Assembly (NCBI GenBank): GCA_026936325.1
Contig: JAPTHN010000025.1
Location: 1,146,001 to 1,210,000 of the forward strand
DNA length: 64,000 nt
Reading direction: 5' to 3'
DNA from: Platynereis dumerilii
Taxonomy: Eukaryota > Annelida > Polychaeta > Phyllodocida > Nereididae
The notes beneath the pieces were generated by a model that was not told the DNA's origin, ran no database searches, and saw only the letters and a program-made list of their open reading frames with translations. Below, in pieces: positions 1 through 9,919 of this stretch. Numbering within the stretch: position 1 is the stretch's first letter; every line of letters begins with the position of its first letter. A program made the position numbers and the translations under genes.

Positions 1-624
1 GCAAATAAATGGGTCAGTTTCTTTATGGTACTTGGAATGTTGCTTCAAATGTCTCTTTTGTTTAAATTTTTTGCCACATTCCAAACACTCAAATGGAGTC
101 TCAGTGCTGTGGGTAGTAATATGGTCTGTGAGATTACTTTTATAATGAAAAGCGTGGCCACAGACTTCGCAAACCCACGGTCTCACATCTGTGTGGATGA
201 TCTGATGCTCTTTCAAACCCGATGCAGACCGGAATTGTTTCAAGCAGATTGTACACATATGTCTTTCGTTGTTGTGCACAGCATTGATGTGGAAGACCAA
301 TCCAGATTGTGTATGGTACCGTTTCTGACATTGCTCACAGGCAAATTCTGTCTCTCTTTCGACATTATGAGTTCTCATGTGTTGTTGGAGGGTTCCTGAT
401 TGAGCAAATCTTTTCTCACAAATAGAACACTTATGTTTCTTGTCACCGTGGGTCTCCATATGTTTTGTAAGGAGATTTGGATTGAAGAATCGCTTGTCAC
501 ATTGCTCGCAGGCAAAAGGGCGTTCGTCATTATGTTGTCTCATGTGACACTCCAAATATGCTGGACATCTGAATCGCTTTGCACAAACAAAACATTTGTA
601 TGGTTTACTTTTATTAGAAGACAT
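1..624 (-). CDS. C2H2 zinc-finger protein, N-terminal part (cut by window edge)
   Basis: The minus-strand frame is open for 208 codons from the ATG at 624 to the left edge. The protein starts MSSNKSKPYKCFVC and shows seven complete C2H2 fingers (CxxC...HxxxH) and the start of an eighth ending FIC at the edge. It is a close paralog of the gene at 7503..9695, aligning without gaps over this stretch. The finger region containing HTQSGLVFHIN, FRSASGLKEH and WVCEVCGHAFHYKSNL is almost unchanged, whereas fingers 1-3 and 7 differ at many helix positions. By family it is a nuclear DNA-binding protein; its target is unknown. The ATG is chosen because it matches the paralog's start and the finger array begins right after it. 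The remaining fingers and the tail lie left of the window. Confidence 0.93.
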   Translation of the reverse strand, partial: MSSNKSKPYKCFVCAKRFRCPAYLECHMRQHNDERPFACEQCDKRFFNPNLLTKHMETHGDKKHKCSICEKRFAQSGTLQQHMRTHNVERETEFACEQCQKRYHTQSGLVFHINAVHNNERHMCTICLKQFRSASGLKEHQIIHTDVRPWVCEVCGHAFHYKSNLTDHITTHSTETPFECLECGKKFKQKRHLKQHSKYHKETDPFIC

Positions 625-855
625 TTTGCTTAGATGTAGAATGTTCCAAGTCCTCCAAGGATTGTACAGTACGTACTGTTTCAAAAGCACAGTTTGTAAA
701 ATTTTTAAAGTCTCAAATTTTCAAAGTCGTCCTAGCATAACATTTCAGAATCACCATTGATTAGAAATTTCAGGATCTCTTTTGAATCAAAGTTTCAAAA
801 GTTCTTCTTGAATCTGATTTTGAAGATCTTTCTTCTATATATTCTTTGCATCGAT
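625..855 (-). other. Probable 5'UTR exon part of the left zinc-finger gene
   Basis: Read on the minus strand, a pyrimidine tract followed by TTTTTTCAG ends at 856, a good splice acceptor about 230 nt upstream of the ATG at 624. The complete paralog has an acceptor in the equivalent place (9920). A 5'UTR intron is therefore inferred for both genes; the first non-coding exon was not identified. Confidence 0.5.
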
Positions 856-963
856 CTGAAAAAAGAAATAGACAAAATTTTATATATTGTAAAATCACCA
901 GAATTTTGTAGAAGTGCCTATTTGTTGTAAACATTCGTACTGCTTAGAATGGTATACAGTGGC

Positions 964-1356
964 TAGGGTTGGGATGATAACCGGTATTCATACCGTACCG
1001 CGGTATTTTTCGGGCCAAATATCGTACTGTCAGGGGACACAGTAGTCACGGTATTACCGGTGTTGCTTCATACCATCATTAACCGGCACAAATATGAAGA
1101 AATTGCAAGAAATCCACTCAAATCCAGATTGTTTTGGTCCCTCGAGCGCCATGAAACTTCGTTCTTGGGCTGGACGAGATTCTCGTCCAGAGCGTCTGCT
1201 TACAAAATGGCGTCTGAGGGTAGCGCGAAAATAACAATTTCACATTTTTCGCCAATTTCGGACGACTTAAAGCAGCAAACAGCTGATTAACCCTGCGATC
1301 GGTATGACTTTCAATTGTTATTGTGATATCAAAATACCAATATCATTCCAACCCAA
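964..1356. mobile_element. hAT-type non-autonomous DNA transposon (MITE)
   Basis: The 393-bp element starts TAGGGTTGGGATGATA and ends with the inverse of TTGGGTTGGAATGATA, so 14 of 16 terminal inverted-repeat bases match. It is flanked by a perfect 8-bp direct repeat, ACAGTGGC, at 956-963 and 1357-1364. An 8-bp duplication with TA...TA-type ends is the signature of hAT elements. It carries no transposase. Confidence 0.82.
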
Positions 1357-1879
1357 ACAGTGGCACTGTGTTATGTTATTATAAGATCCTCTTTTATAAA
1401 ACCAATTTGCTCATGTGACTGCATTACTCTTGCACCAAGTTTCAGATAGACAAGATACTCTTGAGAGAGTACTTTGTATTGTATTGTTTATACTATCAGG
1501 CATTCTCTATGTCAGACTATGCCAACATTAGGGTCAAAGGGGGACCATCAATGTACCTAGAAGGGCAAAAAATGTTGCTCCATCTATATATGCCAAAATA
1601 GTGATTACGAGTGTAGAAGAAATTAACACAATCTTAAAAATTAGAAGCATAAAAAAATTCCAAATCTGCTTTGACGGCCTGTCTGTCATATTACCTTGAT
1701 TTTCTTAAATGTGGGTGTTCTTTATATTGGCAAAAATCACACCCAAATTGGAGAGATATCCTCTTACATTGCTGTATAGGAAGAATCCCCCGGGACCTCA
1801 AATGGGCTGTTGATCTCATATGACATGGACCATTGTGTTTGGAGCGAAGGTTTACATTGCATTTGTCTCTCTTTATATT

Positions 1880-2215
1880 AACTGGGTTTTGGGCTGTGGT
1901 AGATTTTTGGAGACGTGTCGCATAATGACCACAAGACAGTTTTGGTCATAGTGCGGGGGGTTTGAGCGTTAGGGAATTGATGGTTGAAAGCAATTCAAGT
2001 GGGCTAATTTGAGAGCATGTGGCAAGGTGTAATAGTTTGACAGTTTTGTATGGGCTGTGGCTGCACTCATAGTTTTATAATGAGTTGGGTGTGGCCATGA
2101 AAAAGCCAATCAGAATATGGAGACATGGTGGGTGTGGACATATTAGCCAACAGGAATACACGTTGTGAACAGTGGGGTCATCTAACCGGGGGTACTCACA
2201 AAAACATATTTTATT
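1880..2215. repeat. Dispersed repeat, homologous to 40918..41275
   Basis: Both loci share, in the same order, GGGTTTTGG, GCATAATGAC, a GGCTAATTTGA-like stretch, GGCAAGGTGTAAT, a GTGTGGCCAT stretch with GCCAAT, and a GGGGGTACT(T/C)(G/A)CA end. They are clearly diverged copies of one interspersed element of unknown class. No coding capacity is seen. At the second locus the 3' end continues into a 240-bp tandem array. Confidence 0.65.
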
Positions 2216-4017
2216 ACTACACAGTGCTCCTGAACAAATTTCAAGATTTAAAAAATTCAACAAGAAAACTGAAAGTGCATGCCTATACAGAGTAGGGTCA
2301 GGAGAACATTTTAAGACAAAAACCCGAAAAATTCTGTTGGGAAAGGTTTGAGTTATCATTGTTTAATTTACAAGATAATTGAACAGGTATCTTGTGTTAC
2401 AAATGTATTGGCTAAAAATTGTGTGTGGAGTGTGATAAACAAATGCGAACGCATATTTACCAAAGAAGTGAATTTGTATCCCCAGTAAATTGATTCGATC
2501 GTTTGTTGTGAATGCTTCACCTGCTTTTAGCTTCTTTTGAATTTAATTTAGAACTTTCTTTTGCATTTTTACAATGCTCTTCATCAAAATATTGTCATGT
2601 ATTTAAACAGTATTTTATCTAAGACTTTCTATGTTTAATTTATATGAATTTATATATAAATTATGTTATTTCTAGACTTAGGTCATAATCATTCATTTCT
2701 AGTTTCTTCAGGAGAACATCACGTGTATGTTCCCTCCACCCAATGGGGGTATAGTGACTATCAGTAGTCATTTCTTCTCTTAGAAAACCTCTATCCTTCT
2801 ATGGCGCACTCTAAATTGTATTTTTATGTAAGATATGTGAAGTCAGCTCCCAGATTCCAGCTTCTTTCCAGCTTCTTGTCAGCTTCCGGTTCAGTGAACC
2901 TAGATACTGCGGGGTTATATGGGTCATAGGTGGTCAATCAGCATATCAAAAGATGGGGAATTTAATGGCCTTCAATATGGTATGCATTACTGCCCTTGAT
3001 GTCCCAGATAAAACACCCTAAAATTAATGTTATACATGTAGGCTACTTACACACTATGGCACACGGGTAATCACAGCTCCCAGTCAATGGCACACCAGCA
3101 TGGTATCCTTTGTTGTGTTATCTCCTCTCCTTGACCGTCTGTTCTTGGGTAGCTTCCTATTACTGAATTTACATAGCATTGCACACTTAGTGCCTATATA
3201 TATGCTTTTCATTCTGGTCCCATGTGACACCAGTTTACAAGCTTCACAGCTTGCAAGTGTGTAATTGACTCATTGTGTCAGCTTTTTGTTGTAGACCTGG
3301 GTTATGCAGGTGCTTGTTGTGAATTGGAAATATCACATAGAAGTGCATTGCAATTAACCTCTACTCCCAACCCAGGTAAATCCTTACATCAATTGCCCCC
3401 GCTGACACACCAATTAGGGTCCTGTCTCTATGTGACAACAATGGGAGATCAAAGCCACTTTGCTCACAAGGCATTATTCAATTAGGGTAGGTGCTGATTG
3501 CACTTCGGACCTTCCTATTAGGCATCTTCATTCACACCTCTTGTATGTTCTGAATTTCTTCTGGTGATGTTATTGTTTAATTGCAATTGTAGTTCCCTCA
3601 TTGTCAGTAGGTTAGTCAATTACTGTCTTCTTTAATCACTGTGAAATTGCCTAATTACAATTAAAAATGCCAAATTTATTCATATCAGGCAATTATTGCT
3701 TCATAATATTAATTTGAGGGAATCTAAAATGTAAGGCCATTTCTGAAGTTTGATTGAGCAGTCATCACAGTGATTGACTAGAACTAGAGTAACTAGTATT
3801 TTTTTCTTAGAAGTTACAAATATTAAAATTTCAATGTCTAAATAGATGAGTAATATTTCATTTCATCTACACACATGTAGTTGTTATCGTATGAAATGAA
3901 TGATCACTTACAATTTTTGGTTTAGTTTAGATCATGGAAGTAATATACATGTAATCCATGCTAAGATGAAGCTTACATTTCTATTTTTATTATTTTTTTA
4001 TTTATTTCGTAAATATA
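2216..4017. other. Intergenic AT-rich stretch, nothing recognised
   Basis: Short ORFs here lack any family pattern and I see no Cys-rich exon of the giant gene. Nothing supportable is annotated. Confidence 0.4.
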
Positions 4018-4976
4018 GGGGAGGCGGGGGTCAGAAGTCACAAAATTCAGAAAAAGCCCCAGAACAGAGCAGGTGTTTGTTAGATCTGAATGACCTTTGG
4101 CACAATTATGCAGTATTTAGTTGACTATAGTTGTATCAAATGATCGCTACTGTGTTGTAAATAGACTTTAGTCAGTTCACAATTATTTAAGGCAAAGTCC
4201 GCTGTGACTTTTTACCCCATGTCAGGGTCAAGAAGTCACAACCATGGGGTAACAAGTCACATGCAATTGTTGTGAACATACAAGACTATATGAGGTAATA
4301 TGCAGACCTAGACTTGAAAGTCATCCTTGTGCATGAAATTTATAGTGAGCCTTCGAACGCTATCGGCATGCAATGACAATGCACCACCAGCAAAGCCGGC
4401 ATCAGAAATTGCCCAAATTTTGCGAAATGAAATTTTGCTGCAATGCTTTCTCATCAGTATTATTGATGATGGATGATGATAAGATTGTAAGCTAAAAACT
4501 TCTACTGTGGAATATTTTACTTTCCTTAGCACAGAATACCGACTTCCCGGTACCCTATGGTAAAATATCACAGTGCTGGGGTGAATTGTCACAGTGTGAC
4601 ATTTCACCCCTCAGCTGTTTTTTAAATTCAACACATGATCCTGGCAACTTGGTGGTCAAAAAAAAAAAAATGGGTTCACAGCATGAAAGACAATTATCCA
4701 AAAGACCTTGAAACACTGGCACAACTTCCTATGTCACATTGACCAGACATAAATAGAGAAAGTTCAGAATGGATAAAACCTGTTTGGGACACCAAAAATG
4801 CATGAGGTGGGTAAAAACCCACTTTGCACAATGAGTATAATTTTCATATTCCCTGCAGACCTTCTTCTCATAAAAGTGTCCCAAATTATGATTTAAGCTT
4901 AAGAATTAGGTCACTGCAAGTTGGTCAAAAAGGCCTGTGACTTTTTACCCCTGTGACTTTTCACCCCCTCTTCCCC
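4018..4976. mobile_element. Inverted-repeat DNA element with TA target duplication
   Basis: The left end GGGGAGGCGGGGGTCAGAAG and the inverse of the right end, GGGGAAGAGGGGGTGAAAAG, match at most positions, and both run on into TCACA. The element is flanked by TA on both sides (4016-4017, 4977-4978). Internal copies of the TGACTTTTTACCCC / GGGTCAAGAAGTCACA motif in both orientations lie near each end. At 959 bp with no recognisable transposase, it is a non-autonomous element. A TA duplication suggests the Tc1/mariner group, but the family is uncertain. Confidence 0.62.
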
Positions 4977-5194
4977 TACTTAGGCAGAAACAGTCAGGAA
5001 ACTAAATGGGCTACATTCAAAATTTTATACACCTTTGGATAATTTCCAATTACTGTATTTTATTTTGCCATCTTAAGAAATTAACAAAACAATATACATG
5101 TACCATATTTCGAATTTCCTTTCTTTATGTGACACATTGTAAAAGTTTGCTCAGTACTTGCAGTATTATAGATTGGTAATCATGTCATCGCATC

Positions 5195-6055
5195 CGTCGC
5201 CAGGTTCCAGGCTACATCTTATTGCAGCTGTATAGTGCACTGATTTTGTCGCACATAAATTATGCCTTATCTGCTTATGGTAGTAGTGACAATTGTAACA
5301 TGAAACGTGTATTGACCCTGCAGAAAAAGGCCATACGTTGTATTACAAACTCACCATACAATAGCCACTGCAATCCGTTATTTGTCAAACACAAATTGCT
5401 GAATGTGCACGATCTGTATGCCATCAGTTGCTTGAAAGTGGCCTACAACTTTAAACACAACAGACTACCAGTTTACCATACGACTGCATTAGCATCCCCA
5501 AACCAGATGGCTCTGACTACAAGACAGTCTCATGACTTCTATATACCAATGACGAGATCCAGAATTGCAAAGCAATGTCTCAAATATAAAATAGGTAGTA
5601 TATGGAACTCACTTCCCTTAACATTGAAAGACTATGGAAAATCTGTTTATGCATATGCAAGTAAACTAAAAGCACACTTCCTCTCTAAGTATGATGTTGC
5701 ATGTCAAATTCGAAATTGCTATATATGTCATTGATGTTTTAATTTGACCTTATTCTCCATCAGCTGAATCAATATCAAACAGAAATTTTCATATTCGTAA
5801 CATTAGCCTCACTTCATCTCATTCCTAACAAGAAAGGTGGCCTGAATTTCAGCTCCAGGGCTATCCAGGTCTCCTCACATTGGCACACCATAATAACACA
5901 TTTGCAAGTTATAAAGAACCAAATAATTCATGTGGTTGCTCGACCATTTAATAAGTAATGTGATGGCAAATTTATGATGATATTTGTACTGGTCATCTTG
6001 TTCTCGCTGATGTCAAATAAATATATATCGTATCGTATCGTATCGTATCGTATCA
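5195..6055 (+). mobile_element. 5'-truncated LINE: reverse-transcriptase C-terminus, 3'UTR and tail
   Basis: A 170-codon open stretch (5222..5734) encodes the region downstream of the RT domain in CR1/L2-like LINEs: LYSALILSHINYALSAYG, then LQKKAIRCI, HCNPLF, LLNVHDLY, then WNSLP. It is followed by a non-coding 3' part ending in an (ATCGT)n tail at 6026-6054, typical of CR1/L2-group 3' ends. The open frame has no ATG at its start (TTG at 5222) because the copy is 5'-truncated, as is usual for LINE insertions. It is a dead copy, not a host gene. Confidence 0.8.
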
Positions 6056-7344
6056 TTACAAAAGGCATGTTTGGTCAAATGAAGAATATTACACATTTCC
6101 TTGAGTTTAAACAACAGATTCTCAAGACAACAAAAGATACCTATCTTTAGCAGTGTAAAAGAAAGATGTCATCAACCATTAGCATCCACTCATGGCACCA
6201 TCACAGGCCACAGACCATCGAAACGTATCAAGGCCACAATTGTATCAGTGGTGATGCATTATAATAAAACCCACTCAGGGTGGTGGATCAGTCCACTGAA
6301 ACCCATGAGTGGTCTGGCTAGCGGAGGAACTCACAAGTGGCACTGACAGTAGCCTATAAGCCTACATGGCCAACTATACAATTTAAGTGCTCCTGCCCAC
6401 TGGTCTAATGTTCTTCAGCAGACAAAAGCCTTAGTCTGGTTTCCTGCCCAAATTGCCGCTAGGGCACCAGACTAACAAAAGCCTCAACTTGTAATCTGCA
6501 GCCAAGCACAGCCAGACTATGAACCACTATCAACTCCTATCAACACTGAACAGTTGAAGACACACAACACTGACAACAGAAGCTGTGTAATTCTCTATAA
6601 CATGTTTTTTGTAGCCAATAGAATAACATATCAATAAAAAAAAAAACAAATAAAGAACAACGAATAACATTATAATGGCCTACGTCAAAATACTTGGTAA
6701 ATACAATGTGATATTCTTGGCCTTATGGAGTTGACAATAAATGAATTTGAGATATAATTTTAAAGATTATTCAAAGTTGTGCGGGAACATAGACTTGAGG
6801 ATGCTCAAGCAGAGCGTACCTCCACTGGTAAAATAAAATTAAGTGAGATCTGTAACTTTCGAGGTTGCTGTGCATATAACTGAATTATAAATAATTAACA
6901 AGTAAAAATTAGACATTGAAGTAACATAGACAACAACAAATCTTTCTTGTAGTTGTAAAAATCGAAATAAAAAACAATTCTGTTAGTAGACAACAACAAA
7001 ACATACTTAAAGTAGAAACAGCAAACAAAAAATTTCGTGATAAGTAAATAATACTGGAAAAAAAAGTAAAATGACACAATGAGATCTGTTATGAGAACCT
7101 ACAGTATTAAATCACAAATTATTGATTTCAATTACTATATATGTGGTTGATATTCTCTCAAGTTTGTTACATTGTAATACATGTAATTACAAAACGCAGA
7201 AAGCTTGGCAGATCTGATTTTCAATGTTACAACATGACAAAGTTGTGGTCATTGACATTACTTTTTGCTTAGAAACGGTTAACAATGACTAGTGTAAGCA
7301 ATACAAAGCATAATACTATAATATTTGTTAAAACCAAAAATGAT
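6056..7344. other. Intergenic stretch upstream of the zinc-finger 3' end
   Basis: Apart from the repeat at about 6380-6640 this is AT-rich sequence with many stops in all frames. Nothing else is supportable. Confidence 0.4.
6380..6640. repeat. Dispersed repeat, diverged copy also at 10800..11020
   Basis: The two loci share CTGCCCACT, CAGCAGACAAA / CTGCAGACAAAG, TCTGCAGCCAAGC, CACACAACA and TGTAGCCAAT(A/T)GAA(T/C)AACATAT in the same order. The class is unknown and no coding capacity is visible. Confidence 0.5.
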
Positions 7345-7350
7345 TTTATT
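7345..7350 (-). promoter_or_regulatory. Candidate poly(A) signal of the complete zinc-finger gene
   Basis: On the minus strand this reads AATAAA, about 155 nt past the stop codon at 7503-7505. It is in the right place for 3' end formation but is a short motif in AT-rich DNA. Confidence 0.4.
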
Positions 7351-7502
7351 CAGTGAGAAAGTATAAGAACATGATATTTGTGATGGAACCCAAAATGATG
7401 AGAATCGATACAAGTAAATGCAGATGTCAAGATGCACAAATTAAACTCAATCCAGATGTAAAATATAATATTGCATCAATTGAGAGATCATGGATAGGTT
7501 CA

Positions 7503-9695
7503 TTACGCATCGCTTGTGATGACAACCACCAATTTTGTGTCTTTTGTGTGCTCAATTTTAATTTTCGCATTGACTGAGACATCTTTTGCTACAGTGGTGT
7601 CCTCTGGAGAGTTAACTAAATCCTTCCATATTTGGGCATCATCTTTTGCGTCAATGTCATTAAGGGCATCTTCTTTAATCGCTAGTAATCTGGCATTTTC
7701 GTTCGATTCTATAGAATCTGTGTTACTTGGTTCTTCTTGTTTCTTCATATTTTCTTTGTCTTTAAGACATTGTAATGACATGTCATCATCATCATCATTA
7801 TCTGATTGAATTTGATGCCCATTGTGGTCCTCCTGTTTAAGCTTCAATTGGGCATCGTCTTTACTGTTTTTCTTCACGTTGGCACTAATTACAGCTAAAT
7901 CACTTTCAATGTCTGAGTCATTGTCCATTTCATCACTTTCTATGTCATCATTGACGTAATCATTTTCGATTTCATCATCGTCACTTTCCTCGAAATCAAT
8001 ACTTTCTTCATTGTCTGTTTCAGAGTCGCTTGATATTTCTTTCTTGATTTTCGATTTACCTTTTCTTCTCTTGGATGTTTTTCGGTTGTACTTTTGTATC
8101 TGATTCATTTCTTGCTGGATTTCAAAATCTTCCTTCTCCGTTTTGATATTTAAGTCCACATCTTCTGAATTTAAATCTGATTCTAATTTTTCACGAGCAA
8201 CACCAGCTGTTTGACCGTTGACTCCATTAATGCCAGCTGTTTTCTCACTTCCAGCTGTTGAATTTCCAGCTGGTGTTTCCGTCAGTTGGCCTTTTGAATT
8301 GTTGGCACTTCCGGTATAGTGTACTTTCATGTGGGTCGACCTTGACGTCATTTTTTCAAACACTTTATCACAGAGCATGCATGGAAAGGGGCCCGATGGT
8401 TTTGGCCGGTCGTGCGTTTTCAGATGTATTCTGAAAGATGCCGTCAATCCAAATCTCTTCAAACATATCGGACATTGGTGGCGTTTGTCTTCATCTGCTG
8501 TGTGTTTGCGCTGACGGTGAAACCTGAGGGTTCTGCTTGATCTGAATGCTTCGTCACAATCCTTACATTTGTAATCTCTCTGTCCAGTGTGGGTCGCTAT
8601 ATGCTCCTTTAAGACTTTTCCGCATTTGTAAGCCTTGGGACATAGAGTGCATTTGTACGGGCGTAAATTGGTGTGAACTGCAAGCCAATGAGCTCGGAGG
8701 TTCGAATTTTGTCGGAATTTCTTGTCGCATAAATCGCAAGGGTAATTGTATATTCCTGTGTGGACAGACATATGATTCTTCAAAGCAGATCTGCTGGTGT
8801 AGCATTTTTTGCATACCTCACATTCAAATGGTTTCAGGCCAAGATGGGACCCCATGTGATCCCTCAGAGCCTGTTGGGTGCGCCCTTTGTACGGACATAT
8901 TGTGCATCCATAGGGCTTATCACCAGTATGCATTTGTAAATGAGTGTCTAGGGTTTTTTTCGTCTTGAATCGGCTGTCGCATAAATGACACTGAAATGGG
9001 CGTTCGTTTGTGTGTACGGTCATGTGGGAATCCAGGGTTCTCTTCTCCTTGAAGTGTTTGCCGCATAAACCGCAAATAAACGGGTCGGTTTCTTTATGGT
9101 AAATGGAATGTTTCTTCAATCCCCTTTGTCGTTTGAACTTTTTCCCGCATTCCTCACACTCAAAAGGAGTCTCAGTGCTGTGGCAATTCATATGGTCTGT
9201 CAGGTTACTCTTATAATGAAAAGCATGGCCGCAAACTTCGCAAACCCAAGGTCTCACATCCGTGTGGATGATTTGATGTTCTTTCAAACCGGATGCGGAC
9301 CGGAATTGTTTCATGCATATCGGACACATGTGTCTTTCATTGTTGTGCACAGAATTAATGTGGAAGACCAATCCAGATTGGGTGTGGTACTGTTTCTGAC
9401 ATTGCTCGCAGGTAAATTCCTTCTCTCTGTCAACATCATGAGTTCGCATATGCTGCCGTAGTGTTCCTGATTGAGCAAATCTTTTTGCACAAATGGAACA
9501 CTTATGCTTCTTGCCGTCGTGAATGTCCATGTGATGTTTAAGATGAACTGGATCGAAGAATCGCTTATCACATTGGTCACAGGCAAAAGGGCGTTCACCT
9601 TTGTGTTGCCGGATATGACTTTCCAACCTTGACGTGCTACTGTATCGCCTCGCGCAGACGAAACACTTAAAAGGTTTATTTCTGTTAGAAGACAT
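7503..9695 (-). CDS. C2H2 zinc-finger protein, 16 fingers plus acidic tail
   Basis: An intact single-exon 730-codon frame from ATG at 9695 to TAA at 7503-7505. Residues 9 to about 458 are 16 consecutive C2H2 fingers, several with TGEKP-like linkers (HTNERP, HTGDKP). The tail (about 460-730) has a basic patch around 537-552 (KRRKGKSK, a likely nuclear localisation signal), a long Asp/Glu/Ser run around 553-600, and five matches to the SUMO consensus psi-K-x-E/D (IKTE, IKKE, LKQE, IKED, IKIE). By family it is a sequence-specific nuclear DNA-binding protein; SUMO sites and an acidic tail suggest a regulator, but activation versus repression cannot be read. There is no KRAB, BTB, ZAD or SCAN domain at the N-terminus. 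It is the tandem paralog of the gene at 1..624, about 8.9 kb away in the same orientation. The start matches the paralog start. Confidence 0.96.
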   Translation of the reverse strand: MSSNRNKPFKCFVCARRYSSTSRLESHIRQHKGERPFACDQCDKRFFDPVHLKHHMDIHDGKKHKCSICAKRFAQSGTLRQHMRTHDVDREKEFTCEQCQKQYHTQSGLVFHINSVHNNERHMCPICMKQFRSASGLKEHQIIHTDVRPWVCEVCGHAFHYKSNLTDHMNCHSTETPFECEECGKKFKRQRGLKKHSIYHKETDPFICGLCGKHFKEKRTLDSHMTVHTNERPFQCHLCDSRFKTKKTLDTHLQMHTGDKPYGCTICPYKGRTQQALRDHMGSHLGLKPFECEVCKKCYTSRSALKNHMSVHTGIYNYPCDLCDKKFRQNSNLRAHWLAVHTNLRPYKCTLCPKAYKCGKVLKEHIATHTGQRDYKCKDCDEAFRSSRTLRFHRQRKHTADEDKRHQCPICLKRFGLTASFRIHLKTHDRPKPSGPFPCMLCDKVFEKMTSRSTHMKVHYTGSANNSKGQLTETPAGNSTAGSEKTAGINGVNGQTAGVAREKLESDLNSEDVDLNIKTEKEDFEIQQEMNQIQKYNRKTSKRRKGKSKIKKEISSDSETDNEESIDFEESDDDEIENDYVNDDIESDEMDNDSDIESDLAVISANVKKNSKDDAQLKLKQEDHNGHQIQSDNDDDDDMSLQCLKDKENMKKQEEPSNTDSIESNENARLLAIKEDALNDIDAKDDAQIWKDLVNSPEDTTVAKDVSVNAKIKIEHTKDTKLVVVITSDA

Positions 9696-9919
9696 CTTGA
9701 TGTTGTCAAGACGACCATAGAATGTTAAAAAAGATTCTTCTTTTGTTGGATTTTCGTCAAACTTCAGTATCTGTGTTCACCGATTATTTCAAAGCTTCGA
9801 ATTTTAAAGAAGTCTTCTGCCGTCAAATTTCTTAATCCTTCAATTATTGGATCCGGTATTCTTCTCCAGCCAAGGATCTTCTTTATTCATATTTCCATAG
9901 AAAATTTGTTGGGGTTATC
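9696..9919 (-). other. Probable 5'UTR exon part of the complete zinc-finger gene
   Basis: On the minus strand TTTTATTGTTGCAG ends at 9920, a good acceptor 224 nt upstream of the ATG, matching the position of the acceptor in the left paralog. The upstream non-coding exon and promoter were not recognised. Confidence 0.5.

Noticed and set aside
25-633. Plus-strand ORFs at the left edge
   Set aside because: Antisense shadows of the partial zinc-finger gene.
6895-7077. Minus-strand 60-codon ORF rich in Phe/Tyr/Leu
   Set aside because: A composition effect of AT-rich DNA; not adjacent to any exon signal.
8546-9461. Plus-strand ORFs opposite the complete zinc-finger gene
   Set aside because: Shadow frames of a clear coding sequence; Cys/His periodicity is only in the minus-strand frame.
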